A DNA stretch of 64,000 nt from contig JAEUBA010000059.1 of assembly GCA_018257865.1 (NCBI GenBank), positions 62,001 to 126,000 on the forward strand, written 5' to 3'. The position numbers were made by a program, and so were the translations under genes. The stretch's first letter is position 1. Every line of letters begins with the position of its first letter. The notes under the pieces were generated by a model. That model was not told the DNA's origin, searched no databases, and saw nothing but the letters and a program-made list of their open reading frames with translations. Shown piece after piece: positions 21,605-33,230 of this stretch. The DNA is from Stereocaulon alpinum. Taxonomy: Eukaryota; Ascomycota; Lecanoromycetes; Lecanorales; Stereocaulaceae.

Positions 21605-23367
21605 TCATTGAGACACCATAACGCTCTCCAGCCACGGATAGACATAAGAGTTCGCAGTTGGATAGCCCATATGCAGACTGTTAGGTATGAACCTTGAATG
21701 GTCAGCTAGCTCAACGCACGGAGAAAGAAAACGGCTCAATACCTTGCTTCTTTGGGGCTCCCGTAATTAAAGAGAAGCATCGAGTCTTCTATGGGCATTA
21801 AGCCATCGTTTATACCCTGTAGATGCATGAGCAGCAGTAAGTAGGTGACTGGTGGATGAAGTGGCAGGCAGGAAGGGAGCGATAAGTACGTTGATCAGCA
21901 AAAGCCTTGTAGCCTCTTGTTCGACGACGCCCGTCTCCACGAGTGAGAACCTCTTCTGTGCGTTCTGTTTGAATTCCTCAGGACTATCATATCCAAATTT
22001 CCTCGACAGGGCAGGAAGCAAGCTGTCAAGCCTCGTCAATTCACACCTGCACCATGTTGGATGCGGAACTTACGCAAAAGGATACTCATGCATATCCGCT
22101 TTCTCCAACCACTCTTCACTGAAACAGTGGTGGGCACCCGCACCATGTGCAACAGCACCCCTTAGCTGTATTCGGTGCGTGTGCGCAATCCTGACCGCGT
22201 AGTAGCCTCCGCAACTGAGACCCCAAGCAATTACGCGCTTCATGTCAAAGATTCCTTGCTCACTCATCCAATCGAAGATACTGGTCCAAAGCCGATCAGG
22301 ACTATCGGGGTCAGATGGATCGACAGGACAATCTGCAGTACCTGGGATCTCAACGACGACACAGGCCCAGCCACGCTTCAAAAACTCGTCCGTTCGTTGA
22401 GTGTTGTCTGGACGATGGCCATCCAAACCGGTAATCAGGAGAATAGTAGGTACAGGGTTTGCCTTAGTAGCGATTACTGGGGCACGAAGATAGATAGGAA
22501 TGGTTGTGACAAGAGGGCGGGGAACTTGCGTGTGAGGAACGTGGATCTCCTGCATTGGCTCAGTCCAGCTGCTGCCGGCTTTCATATATACTTCCTTCTG
22601 CATCTCCCATGTTTTGCGTTTAAGAGGAGAGCTGATGTATGGGAAGCGGGCGATGCGGTAGAGGCATGCGATGCGAAGGTAGAGAGGCGAAAGGAGGTGA
22701 TGCTGTGAAGAAGCTTCATAGGATGCGGCTTGAGACTTGAGTTCGTCACAGACAGGGAAGAAAGCCTTGGTGTAGTCGTCGCTGTAGCCGTCGTTGATTC
22801 CATTCTGTACATTAGTCAGGAAGCGTCTTCCACTTGCAGGGGGGGAAAACAACTTTGATCAAGTAGTCAAAGACCTTGGCAAAGTCCTTATAACAGCCGT
22901 CATGGAATGGGTAGACGCCCTTCATGCACTGTAGCCTGCCGGTCAGCAATCTAGGTATTTTCCTTTGTTTTACCATGACTACTGAGCTGCGAGGGAATGT
23001 CCCTGGCTTTGTAAGATAGATGAAATCGAATTTCGATGGATTACGAATGTGAATCCGACGGATGCTCAACGGGAACTAGTAGCGGAAACTGCATGATTTG
23101 GAAAGGAGAAAGAACAGAAGAGAGTATCCCAAGGCAAGCAATGAATAGGTAACAGCACCGGCGTGCAGAGCTTACCGGAAATCTCCACTTCGCTTCCCAT
23201 AACTCTTTGATACCTTGGTGATGCACTGCTTTTGCGTTGAAAGCGTCTTCGCCTAACATCCACTGCTGTTGACGTATACCATCATCTCGATTACCCTTAT
23301 TCTTCGTGTTCTCAGTTGTGAATGATCCTAGCGTTGCTTTCACCATGCTACTGTTGGCAATTCCCAT
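21605..23367 (-). CDS. Ayg1-like alpha/beta-hydrolase (polyketide-shortening hydrolase family)
   Basis: Six exons: 23176-23367, 22854-22928, 22074-22804, 21890-22022, 21743-21816, 21605-21692; 430 residues. Landmarks in order: ELWEAKWRFP, GVYPFHDG, NPVPTILLITGLDGHRPDN, the nucleophile elbow GLSCGGYYA, HEYPFA, then GINDGLMPIED and the catalytic-His block NSLHMGYP. These match Ayg1 of Aspergillus, which shortens a heptaketide naphthopyrone to T4HN for DHN-melanin. The same family includes other pigment and polyketide hydrolases. The first intron is long (247 nt) but the residue spacing across it is normal. The second intron has an unusual GTTGTT donor. No polyketide synthase or reductase is nearby, so a melanin role is only a family-based guess. 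The start at 23367 could be a later ATG. Confidence 0.85.
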
Positions 23368-24138
23368 CGTTCGATGTTATTGACCTAAGTTTTCTGTCGC
23401 TGTGGTGATCCTATGACAATCAAGCTGTTCTCAAGGAACCCCCATGTCTGGAAGACATCCCTCTTTAAACCTACGAGACGACACATTTCACTCGGCCGGC
23501 TTCAAAACAATCCATATCTATATCCATATCAGTATGGAATCCGGGCATTCGGCGGTGTCTGGCATTCTGTACGCCTCTATTGATTGGTTCGCTTGTGCCA
23601 TTACCGAATGGTGCAGGCTTGAAGTCACCGTCCGTGTAGCCAGCAACAGGTCTCATAGAGGGGAAACCCCACGACCTCTGAGATCTTAGTTTGGCTGATA
23701 GCCATAATAAAGCCGACGGCGTGGACGTTGGTCCTTTGTCGTGGCTGTCGCTTTCACCTGACAGCGCTCAAACTACGAGGAAACCGCATGTTCCGTAAGA
23801 TGCAGAGGCCAAGCGCAAATACATCACAACTCAGACGACAGCAATACGGGCCGTATGTTAGTAGCCCAACCCTGTCTGTCTCATGGAGTTCTAACGGACT
23901 CATGGAGGTTCTCTCTAAGCCAAAACCGCGTCCAAGGTTTGGCGCGTCAAAGGTCACGTGACTAGCCGGCCAATAACCTCTGACCATTCATCATGTACAT
24001 GGTACCTTTCCGTATGCTTCACCTCTTTGATTTTGTATAGTTATATAGCACCACCACACATTACCCTTATGCTACCGTGCTGTCGTCCCAGGGTCGAGCT
24101 GTATCGTCGGTCGCAAGAATCACTCATCCTTCCGTCCG
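23368..24138. other. Intergenic between divergent genes, nothing recognised
   Basis: Shared upstream region of the Ayg1-like gene (minus) and the carrier gene (plus). No supported frame. Confidence 0.45.
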
Positions 24139-25155
24139 ATGAGTTCTAAGTCACAGGCAGATGTACGAATGATTGCATCTTGACTGGGAAAGTCCAGAAG
24201 CGCTAATGGACCATCTTATCGTAGGAAAATAAGAATCCTCCACTGGTATCATTCGTCTCTGGAGGCGTTGCCGGTGCCATTGAGGCCGCTGCAACAGTAA
24301 GACAATCCACTTCACCATCACACTTTCCACGCAACATCTGTGGAGAATGCTGACAAATAAGCGAAGTACCCATTCGAATTCGCTAAAACCCGCGTTCAAC
24401 TTCGTCAAGAGGCCGGGGTCCCCACACCACGAAATCCCTTCAAGGTAGTCGGCCAAGTTTTCCGGGATGAAGGGGTACGAGCCTTGTACAAGGGCTGCTC
24501 CTCCCTGGTCGTCGGTTCCGTAGGCAAAGATGGCGTGCGCTTCCTGTCTTTCGACATTATCAAGAATGCCTTCGCAGATCCGGAGACTGGGGGTTTGTCA
24601 CCAGCTCGCAACATGCTAGCAGGGATGACGTCCGGTGTAGTGGCTAGTCTTTTTGCCGTCACGCCAACGGAGCGCATCAAGACGGCATTGATTGATGATG
24701 CGAGGAATGAGAAGCGATTCACGTCAGCGCCTCATGCCGTTAAGCTTATCTATCAGGAGACTGGCCTTCTTGGCATCTACCGCGGTTTTGCTGGAAACAC
24801 GCTGAAGCAAGCATCTGCTACTGCGTTCCGGATGGGTACTTACAATATCCTTAAGGAGTACGAGCGCGCTCGGGATATCGAGCAGAGCACTACCGTGAAC
24901 TTTGCGAACGGAGCAGTAGCTGGGATTGTTACTACGTATTCTACCATGCCGTTTGATACGATCAAGACAAGGTCTCAGAGTGCGAAGGGGGCGAGTACTG
25001 TTGAGGCATTCAAAAGTATCATGGCAGATGGTGGGGTGAAGATGTTCTGGCGGGGGACGACAATGAGGTTGGGGAGAACGGTGTTCAGTGGAGGAATACT
25101 TTTTACCGTATATGAACGGGTTGCCGCAGTCTTGAACCCTTTCTTTCGAACGTGA
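24139..25155 (+). CDS. CTP1: Mitochondrial tricarboxylate (citrate) carrier
   Basis: Three exons (24139-24162, 24225-24296, 24367-25155; introns of 62 and 70 nt) give 294 residues, the family length. The 8-codon first exon (MSSKSQAD) was placed because the second exon needs an acceptor after the in-frame TAG at 24222. The product is a six-helix SLC25 protein of the inner membrane with three carrier repeats: TYPFEFAKTRVQ, VTPTERIKTALID and TMPFDTIKTRSQ, each PX(D/E)XX(K/R). The first repeat is followed by ALYKGCSSLVVGSVGKDGVRF, typical of Ctp1. It exchanges citrate or other tricarboxylates for dicarboxylates or another citrate. Family call firm; ortholog versus paralog within the tricarboxylate group not resolved. 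Confidence 0.9.
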
Positions 25156-25703
25156 CATAGGTGATCTTCGGTCCGGTAAGATCTAAAGAAACATGCAACA
25201 TACCGAAGCGATTGTAGCCAAGGGCACGCTGTTGATTGTACATATCTCTTGGCCGTGTTGTACTATTACATGGAGCGAAAGTGAAATGCCATTATCGATA
25301 TCAGTAGCGAGGCGGTATTGCAGATCATAATTACTTCCTTCCGCGGGCATGATATAATATGACAGCTGAGACCAGAGGTCTGATAAGACTAAGGACTAAT
25401 GTGGCAAATTGTAGATAAAGGAAACGTTCAAGGATTAAGGAGTCGCTGCCTGGTAAAGGTGGCCCGACACCTATTCGTCCTCGACCCCGCAATAGGCGGA
25501 ATAAGGACCCTGTGTCACCAGTAATGACAAATACCAGCTTATTATTGTGTTGTCGTGGGAAGTGAGTGGGCATTTCGCGCTAGCGGCTTTCTTCCCTTTC
25601 TAGCTTGCACCTTCCATCCTCACGATCACCAAAACAATCACGGAGCGGACAAAACAACCTCCGGGCACCGATATCAGATCCGTGATCTGATCCACCATCA
25701 AAG
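25156..25703. other. Intergenic, nothing recognised
   Basis: Between the carrier stop and the next start. No supported frame. Confidence 0.45.
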
Positions 25704-28412
25704 ATGGATGCTCCAAAGGCTCCTCCCAGCCCTCATACTCCACCCAAGCAAAAGGGGATACCAGGTGCTCCAGTCATGGCACCTCCTCCTCGTCGCGTCC
25801 CGCCCCGCAACTGTGACCTCAGTGTCAATCTCAATACTTTACCTCGCAACCTCGATCAACTACCACCATTGAGCAGTCCTTCTGCCAAGCCATCCGAAGT
25901 AAAACCTGGGACCATGCAGCCACCACCTCCACCACGTCACCGACGTGAGGGTCAGTATCAAGAGATGGTAGATGCTGAGAATGCTCGTAAAGCTCAGAAA
26001 GAGCGTGACGCTCACTTCATGGAGCGTCTGCCTCACATACAACTTCTTTCTCGTCGTTTGCAGAGCCATCTTGAAATCAACGATCCTACAGCATGGCCGA
26101 CTCCTCGTGTACCAGACTCAGAGGAAGAAGGTAATGAATGCTTTCTCGAACGCAACACCAAACTCTTGCAAGATGCATTAGATGACTGCAACGATTACGC
26201 GTTCAAGATGGACAGAGAGTCTAGGAAAGGCCAACTTCTTGACAGGGTTATGAAAGAACGTCTCTTCCCGCAGCAAGCGAGAGCACAGGCTAGCCGTGGA
26301 GCAGCCAATGCAGCAGCCAACGTCGCAGCGCCTCACGATGAGGACGAGGTCGATGAGAGTCCGATGATATGCGAGGCTAAGAACACTCATTTCATTTACA
26401 CGCCAACCCTTCCCCAAGCAAAGAAGAACAAGAATAAAAAGAAGAAGAACCGAAACGGGAGAAACGACGCTGATGATACCACTGATATGATCAGCAATGA
26501 CTCACCTCATGCTCACAGTGATACGTCGCGCGATGGTTCTATCCAGGGGCAGACTAGAGTCGACGCACTGGATCACGACGGCGACGAGAGTATGCCAGAT
26601 CAGAGCAGCATAAATCCGTCCGAATGTTCAGGAGACGACTCCGCTACACCTTCTCAAGGCCTTGTTGCAGGTCCATCAGCTCGATATGATCCCCACGACG
26701 CAGAGGCCGTCGCTCCGGCTCACACTGCCAGCAAAGTCAGCCCAGCACAGCTAGGAGCCAATGCTAGTGTCATGAGCATGCCACATAGTTCAGATTTTGG
26801 AGCGCCCCCAAACTCAGATGAGCTAGCAATTCCTCCGGAGACGCATATTCAGCCATCAGAGCAAGGTCGGACACAAAGCGAGATTGACCTTTACAGTGCG
26901 CACACAGCCGAGATGTTCAATCTCTGGGTAGAAGATGGCAACGATTCGACTCAGAGCCATAAGGACCGTCGGTGGGCCAATGCAATGACCGGCATTGATT
27001 TTCAACCCGGTTATGACTCGGACGGGAACTCCATTGGCATGCGTGAATGGAATCGAAGGTACGGGTCGGGCGATGAGGAGGATGATGAGGAGGAGGAGAA
27101 AGAGGATGAAGATCATGTCAACGATCCGGACACTTCAATGGCATCTCCTGATGGAACTCAAAGCAAGGGGAAAGGGAAAGAGAGAGCCCACAGCCCCACC
27201 TTTAAGGAGAAGTTGGCCGAGCTTCCTCAGTCACAGGGAATGGATTACCTCAATCACACCAAGGAATACGTCGTATACAAGATCAGAACTCGCACTCCGC
27301 CAGTGCCACAGCCGCAGAATATGCCAGGGACTTTGACAGAAGCACTCTGCCACTGGTATAATTTAACAGCGTCACCTCTTCTAACACTGACCCTAGAAGA
27401 CGTGGGCGTGTCCATGCGCAATCCAAAGACCACCAGATGTGTTCTGCTTCAACACTTCGAAGTAGGTTTAGATGGTGTCGAAGCCATCATACGAGGCCAA
27501 GTCATTGTTCCCGAGACAGCCGCAGTGAAGGCAGAGCGTGAAGGGCGCCTGCAGAAGCTCGGAACACGAAAGGTTGCTGATGGAGGCTATTACAACGCCC
27601 TTAAAAAAGCACAAGAAGACATGAATCATGGTAAAGGTTATTGGTATTTCTGGGGAGTGCGTTTCAAGCAGACGAAGGCGGAAAAGAAGCTCAGAAAACC
27701 AGCCAAGTGGTTGTTCTTCGGTGCACCCATGGAAGCTACCGGACAGCTGGTAGTACCACCGAGCCAGCAGAAAACAGTCGTCCTACTCGGAGGTGGTCCA
27801 GGACGTAGGGGTGTTACAGCCGCAAGATATCCAGCCGAGATGCAACGTTGCCAAATGCTCATGTGCAAAGGTGGTGTCGCACCGATAGATTCCTGGCCAG
27901 AATCTGCAGAGTGGAAGGACGGATTGTTGGGCAAGATCAAGAACGCAATGGCAGACAATGGGTTGCGTCTCACTTTCCTTTTCGATGATAGAATGCTTTC
28001 TCAAGCAACGATCACACATCGCGCGAATGCATGCAATATAGCTGCAAAAGTGCGTGCGAGAAAAGGCCTAGGTCCTGAAGCAATGGTCGTGGAGACTATG
28101 GATGCTAGCAATGTTGCTGAGAAGGTGAGTATCTCGACGACTTTACTGTGTGGGAATCGAAGACCGCTGACATGATCCTATAAGCGCAAAGCACCATCAA
28201 CGATGACAGCGGAGGAGGAAAAGGACATGGGCAGGATGATGGCGCAAGGCCAGAAGCCGGACGTCGGTCGTATGATTGCGAACAACGTGCTCCAAGAAAC
28301 AGCCAGGCAGAACGCGCAGCGGGACGAGCTAGGAGGCGTCATGCAGGATGTTGAAGCGCCAGCCTATCCCATCGAAGACTACGCTACCAATGAGGCCTGG
28401 AAGAATGAATGA
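25704..28412 (+). CDS. Large acidic, partly disordered protein, function unknown
   Basis: Two exons, 25704-28124 and 28185-28412, joined over a 60-nt intron (GTGAGT, CTGAC branch, TATAAG acceptor), give 882 residues. It has a Pro-rich N terminus, then a helical block (about residues 85-200, Arg/Glu/Gln-rich). Next come a Lys-rich stretch KKNKNKKKKNRNGR that could be a nuclear signal, a long Ser/Asp/His-rich disordered region and an acidic run DEEDDEEEEKEDED. A more ordered C-terminal third follows (about 500-780) with KGYWYFWGVRFKQTKAEKKL and LKPAKW-like segments. I do not recognise a domain. The composition suggests a nuclear protein, which is inference. The tract of degenerate 33-bp repeats begins about 100 bp after its stop. 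Confidence 0.8.
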
Positions 28413-28528
28413 TTGGAGAACCACTGAAGAATTCGCGCGGGTATGTCGTTACCCCCAATGCCTTTTGCACGTCGTCCTTGAAGGTATTGCAGACGGTGCG
28501 AAGAGTCGGCCATGAATTTCGAAGGTGG

Positions 28529-28840
28529 ATTTCTCTTTCGAAGTAATGTAGGAAAGCAGAGGTCTACTTTCGACTGTTAGCAGCGGCGTGGGCTGGTAGT
28601 TTTCCTCAAAGTGAGGACAGGGAATAATGGTCTTTTTCTCGAAGTTGCTGCGGAAGGCGATCGTCTTTTTCTCGAGGTGCTTATGGATGGCGACACACTC
28701 TTTTCGAAGTGAAGGCGGAAGGCGAGGATAGTCTCTTTCTCTAGGCTATGGCTAAAGACGTCGGTTTTTTTTCTTCGAAGTGACGACAGACAGGGGTGGT
28801 CTTTTTCTTCAAATGGTTGTGGAGGGGGATGGTCTAATCT
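28529..28840. repeat. Degenerate minisatellite, about 33-bp period
   Basis: Around nine imperfect copies of a unit reading roughly TCTTTTTCTCGAAGTG followed by a purine-rich GGCGGAAGGCGATGG half. The clearest units begin near 28630, 28663, 28698, 28731 and 28800. Copies range from about 32 to 35 bp and are well diverged. No coding frame crosses it. Confidence 0.7.
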
Positions 28841-29475
28841 CTTATCTCAATGGCAGTGAGCGTGATCATTATTGATGTTCCTTGAGACATCGTTCCGGAA
28901 ATGGGGGCATAGTTCCGTGGGCACCGGCCTACCATAAGGACCTGCTTCATAGCAGTGTGTAAAGCCAGATAGCAAGATCTCTTCTCTTTTCGATAGGTCC
29001 GCGCAATAAAATTTTTCATATACTTGCAAGGAACGTGTGTTGTTGGCTGGGAGATCTCAAATATCTTATACTTCCATCACTGCAACACCATTAGCCCTTG
29101 CAATAGGGTTATACTCCCAAGATTAGCAATGGAACATACGGAGAGATGCTCTAGGTAGAAAAGGTGAGTACGTGAATGTTCGGCGAGACCCTGCCAAGGC
29201 AGTAGGACAGCTGAAAAGGGTTTGGCGTGTCTTCTATTGATACGCGAAGTTCCAGCCCGATCGTCATATGCAAAGCTGCCGCAGCGCCTACTGCACAATA
29301 GTAGATCTATCCCAAATCGAAACACCACTCTTCCCATACCTTTCTGATCCTTTGGAAGACACAGACTGTATCATTGGGCTCCTTACTTTTGCTGGCTGCG
29401 TCTATCTCATCTTTCATCTCCTCACCTCCCTAGAACTATACGAGCTCGACTCTCGCCCCGCCGTTTGCACAATTC
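28841..29475. other. Intergenic, nothing recognised
   Basis: Promoter side of the Sds3-like gene. CT-rich sequence precedes the start codon (about 29390-29470). No supported gene. Confidence 0.4.
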
Positions 29476-31079
29476 ATGGCCTATTCGCCCTCGCCTCACA
29501 CAGCGATAGCCGGCAACTCTACCCAATTCAGTCGACATTCTGGTTCCCCTCCAATTCAACTACCCTTATCCAAACGGGATAAGAAGAGGCTCAACATGGC
29601 CGACAAACTCACCGAGATCAGCAACAATTTCGCAGCGAACCGCGATGCCATTTACCGACAGCAACTACAAGCCTACCAGGCTGATATCAACTTTATTCAA
29701 TCGGCAAGTCCATACGACAATAAGCCATTAGACGATCCTGCGGATGACCCATTAGAGGAGGCAATTGGCAGTGCAGCGGCTAGCACCCAAGGGAGTCTTC
29801 GATATTCTCAGCAGGTCTTCTCAAACGGCGGTGGAAGAATTGAGCCCACATTCAAGACCGGTAAATATGCATCGAAATACGTGCAAGAGATCAACAATGC
29901 CATGGAGCAGAGAGATGTCGATCTGACGACACTGGCGGTACGTCCTCCCGTCGTCACCACATACACTTTCCGCAACAGAGGGGCAGCTATAAACACATCT
30001 ATTCGCATCTCGTAAGCTAATGCAAGTTTTTCTAGTACCAACACAATTTCCGCATCAATCAAATTCAAAAGGAGCACCAGTACCAAGTCGCCGTCGCCCA
30101 CCAAGAGCATCAGCTTCAGATTGAAACGCTACGACAACGTCTCATATTTAATGTGAATCGAAAGAAAGCTGATCTACAAAGAGAGAAGGAGAGACTGGAT
30201 ATCGCGGACACAAGCGCACTTCTCCACCACCCATCTCAATTCACAATCAACAATACCGCCAGCCCAGGTGGACCACAGAGCAATCGCAAGACTAGACATA
30301 CTCGTCACCGATTAGAGATGGAGGATTTGGACCCTACCGGCGGCAATAATAAGAGGAAGCGCAAAGCTTTGAATGATGCTGAAAATGGCTCCCCTACACC
30401 TGCAGGACGCGACATTGAGCCTAGCTTCAAAGAAGCCAACGCCAAATTGGAAGCTCATCAATACACAGCCCCATTGTACTCAATCGAACGCCTGTTCACG
30501 GAAAAGGACTTCAACAACCATCTTCAACAGGCCTGTTACGATGTCATCGATATTTTCAAGCGCCGCAAGCTCAACGCCGACTCTTCAACGAATCCTGGCC
30601 CCTTTATGCCTACTACTGCGGATGTCAGCGACCTCGAAGATGAGGTCGAGCCAAACTTTGGTGCTGATGGCGCGGCCGATGATGCCCTACTTACTGCCCC
30701 CGAGATGGGGCGCACTGTCACCAATACCTCCTACCATGCAACCCGCTCCACACGTGTCCTGAATATCAACAATGGCCTCGCGGCTGGAGATTCATTGGGG
30801 GAACTTGCAGGCCGCCATGCAGGAGCCACGCTTATTGGAACGTACCAAAAAGACAAGAAAAAGGAGGATGATTACAACCGTGCCCCGGCATTGACGGACG
30901 TGGAAGCTGAGGCTGACTTGGCTTGGATGAAGACTTTGATGGCAGAGGAGGACGAGGGGAAGACAGTAAACACAAAGTTGCTCGACGACTTGGTGGAGGA
31001 GAGAGAAGACTGTGTTGGTACGGGGCGCACAGAGTCTAGTCCCCTGGCTGGAAGCGCTGTCGAGGTCAAGGAAGCATGA
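29476..31079 (+). CDS. Sds3-like subunit of the Rpd3L histone deacetylase complex
   Basis: Two exons, 29476-29937 and 30036-31079, with a 98-nt intron (GTACGT...TTTTTCTAG), give 501 residues. The N-terminal block has the Sds3-like pattern: KRDKKRLNMADKLTEIS, then NRDAIYRQQLQAYQADINFI and SPYDNKPLDD. Next comes a long coiled coil across the splice site (EINNAMEQRDVD... QIQKEHQYQVAVAHQEHQLQ). A basic KRKRKAL patch may be a nuclear signal. Sds3 proteins bridge Sin3 and Rpd3 to repress transcription. The C-terminal acidic and disordered part is lineage-specific. The family call rests on the N-terminal half; it could also be a Dep1/Brms1-type relative. Confidence 0.78.
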
Positions 31080-31460
31080 CCAGCAAGGGTGCTACGGCAA
31101 TTCTTACTCTATCACGGCAGCCGTATCCACCCACGTCGAGCTACATTTTCAACATTCCATTGCAGTCACATACAACGCCGACCATGAACGCGCCTAGGGC
31201 GAGGCATCCTTTGAGCGAGGCGTTTCCATGGCTATGATACCCATCACAATGTGCATCTAATTCATCTATTTATCTACAGCGGCATGTATCTGGGACATCG
31301 AGACCTTATCACCTCACACGGTCTCATATCCCTCTCCTAGACTCGCATGTATCTAGGCTACTCAATCATAGAATTCTACGAAGTTGCTCCAACATATCGT
31401 CCCTTTGCCGTACGTCGTGAGAATAACATTTGACATCTGGCTATAGTCCGCAAAAATATA
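31080..31460. other. Convergent intergenic region
   Basis: 3' regions of the Sds3-like and GPI15 genes. Nothing else seen. Confidence 0.45.
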
Positions 31461-32209
31461 TCAAGCTTTCGGCTCATACAAGCACTCCCTCGCCCCCCTC
31501 CACACCTCCTCCACAATAGCCCTTCCCGGAAGCAGATTCTATATCACAATAACCACATTAGCCCTCCACCTCAGCCCTCGAACGAACATCAAAGCATATC
31601 ACTCACCGGAAAAACCACAACAACTTCCCCTTCACCCTCCACAACGACAGCAAGATAGTACCTTACCTCAAACCCTCTGAAAGCTTCATGGATGAAGATA
31701 TCACGAATCTGGGACGTGGGTATGAAGCGAGTATTGCTGGGCAGGAGGTAGGATGGTGAGAGGGTACTGGTTTGGATGCCGAGGGAGCGGAGGATTAGGA
31801 GGGATTCTTCTGTAGGTGCGGGGAGGTTAGTGTCGGTCTTGATACTTCTAGAGGAGTGGGAAGAGGAATTGGCGACGAGTTAAGTTGGTGTGGAAGGAAG
31901 GGCAGCGGTACCAGTATAGAAGCGCCTGAATACAAGGAAGAAGCTCGCGAATGACAGCGGCCCGACACGAGACCAGGGTGCTTTGTCGATGTAGTCTGAC
32001 CAGCTATTGGGTATATAAGAGGAATCGTCAAAGAACTTGGCTAGAACTACGGCGAGAGTAGCAAGCCCCAAGACTATCCGTAGGAAGAGGAGGAAGTGAT
32101 GGAAGAGCTGGGAGGGGAGCGTTTCACGGCGGGAGGCGGTGGAGACTGTATAGGAGACTGTAGTGGGCGAAGGACGGAGAGTGGATAGGTGTGGACGTGT
32201 GGTCAGCAT
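31461..32209 (-). CDS. GPI15: GPI-GlcNAc transferase subunit PIG-H/Gpi15
   Basis: Three exons (31912-32209, 31607-31809, 31461-31538; introns of 102 and 68 nt) give 192 residues. The protein belongs to the ER complex that adds GlcNAc to phosphatidylinositol, the first step of GPI-anchor synthesis. Two hydrophobic segments near the N terminus (FHHFLLFLRIVLGLATLAVVL and the one after SRVGPLSF) would form the membrane hairpin. The PIG-H domain follows: EESLLILRSLGIQ, RFIPTSQIRDIFIHEAFRGFEVRYYLAVVV, then VVVFP-NLLP-RAIVEEVWRGARECLY. It starts 192 bp from the divergent Hub1-like gene. The GH72 protein at 41 kb carries a GPI signal that depends on this pathway. Confidence 0.92.
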
Positions 32210-32401
32210 CGAAGCTGGCTACGCAGGTTACATTATTGTTGACTGCTTTCCTGCAAGAGACGACATAGCTGAAGCTCTCCACATCAGCATGAAGATGCCA
32301 AGGCTAGGAACAGGTCTAGCGCCGGCATGAATTCCGCCCTCATCACCGTCATGCTAGCAACGATAGCAGCCTTTCTCATCTTCCCACTCCAGATACCCAA
32401 C

Positions 32402-33230
32402 ATGCCAGCCTCGAGATCCAGATCTCGCTCGCCCTCACCCTACTCAAGACGAGCCGAGCGCAGCTCACGCCGAGAAGAGCCCCCACGAAATCGCTCCCCA
32501 AGACGAAGATACAGCCGCTCACCATCACCCCGCCCCAGGCACCACGAACGAAGTCGCTCACCTCGACGGCGCTATGAAGACAGACCACGAAAATCCGGCG
32601 GAGGAGGAGGATTCAAATGGAAGGAAAAACCCCGCCACAACGACGACGACGACGATAGGCGCGACGAGCGAAGACTAGAACGAGGCTACCGAGAACAGGA
32701 ACGGCCGCGTCCCAGATCGCATGCGCGAGACATCGGGAGAAGGGGGGATGATATAGAATCCAAGTTCGGTCCACAGAGTGAGAGGAAGAGAGATGATATA
32801 GCGGATAAATTTGGCGAGGCGCCGAAAGAGGAGAAGAAGAAGGAGAAGAAAAAGGCAGAGCCGAAAGTTGCGCCGGTGGGGGAGATGATTATTGTTAATG
32901 TTAATGATAGACTGGGGACTAAGGCTTCGATTCCTTGTTTAGCATCGGATCCGATTAGTATGTTTTTCTTCCTTTTCTGTGTTTGGAAGGAGAGGGGACT
33001 GATTTTTGTGTGTTGTAGAATTGTTCAAAGCGCAAGTTGCTGCGCGTATTGGTCGGCAGCCGCATGAGATTATGTTGAAGAGGCAGGGGGAGAGACCGTT
33101 CAAGGACCAGCTTACGCTGGAGGATTATGGGGTTAGTAATGGGGTGCAATTGGATTTGTGAGTATTGTCATTTTCAGCCATTGAGTGTGCTTGCTAATGC
33201 TTGTCCAGGGAGATTGATACGGGTGATTGA
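32402..33230 (+). CDS. RS-domain protein fused to a Hub1/UBL5-like ubiquitin fold
   Basis: Three exons (32402-32957, 33019-33157, 33209-33230; introns of 61 and 51 nt) give 238 residues. I start at 32402 (MPASRSRSRSPSP); a frame extending to 32327 adds only a hydrophobic leader that is probably untranslated. Residues 1-80 are an Arg/Ser domain with many RS/SP dipeptides. A Gly patch, an acidic-basic region and an EKKKEKKK helix follow. Residues 162-238 form a ubiquitin-like fold beginning MIIVNVNDRLGTKASIPC, continuing KLFKAQVAARIG, MLKRQGERPFKDQLTLEDYGVSNG and ending LDLEIDTGD. Hub1 binds Snu66-type HIND motifs in the tri-snRNP and tunes 5' splice-site choice. The RS domain fits a spliceosomal role. 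The tail has GD, not a diglycine, so no conjugation is expected. Confidence 0.88.

Noticed and set aside
18200..25155. Secondary-metabolite cluster built on the MFS and Ayg1-like genes
   Set aside because: No PKS, NRPS, terpene cyclase, P450 or pathway regulator is present, and the next gene is a mitochondrial carrier.
32327..32401. Hydrophobic N-terminal extension of the RS-Hub1 frame as a signal peptide
   Set aside because: A secretory leader is incompatible with an RS-domain/Hub1 nuclear protein; the ATG at 32402 is more sensible.
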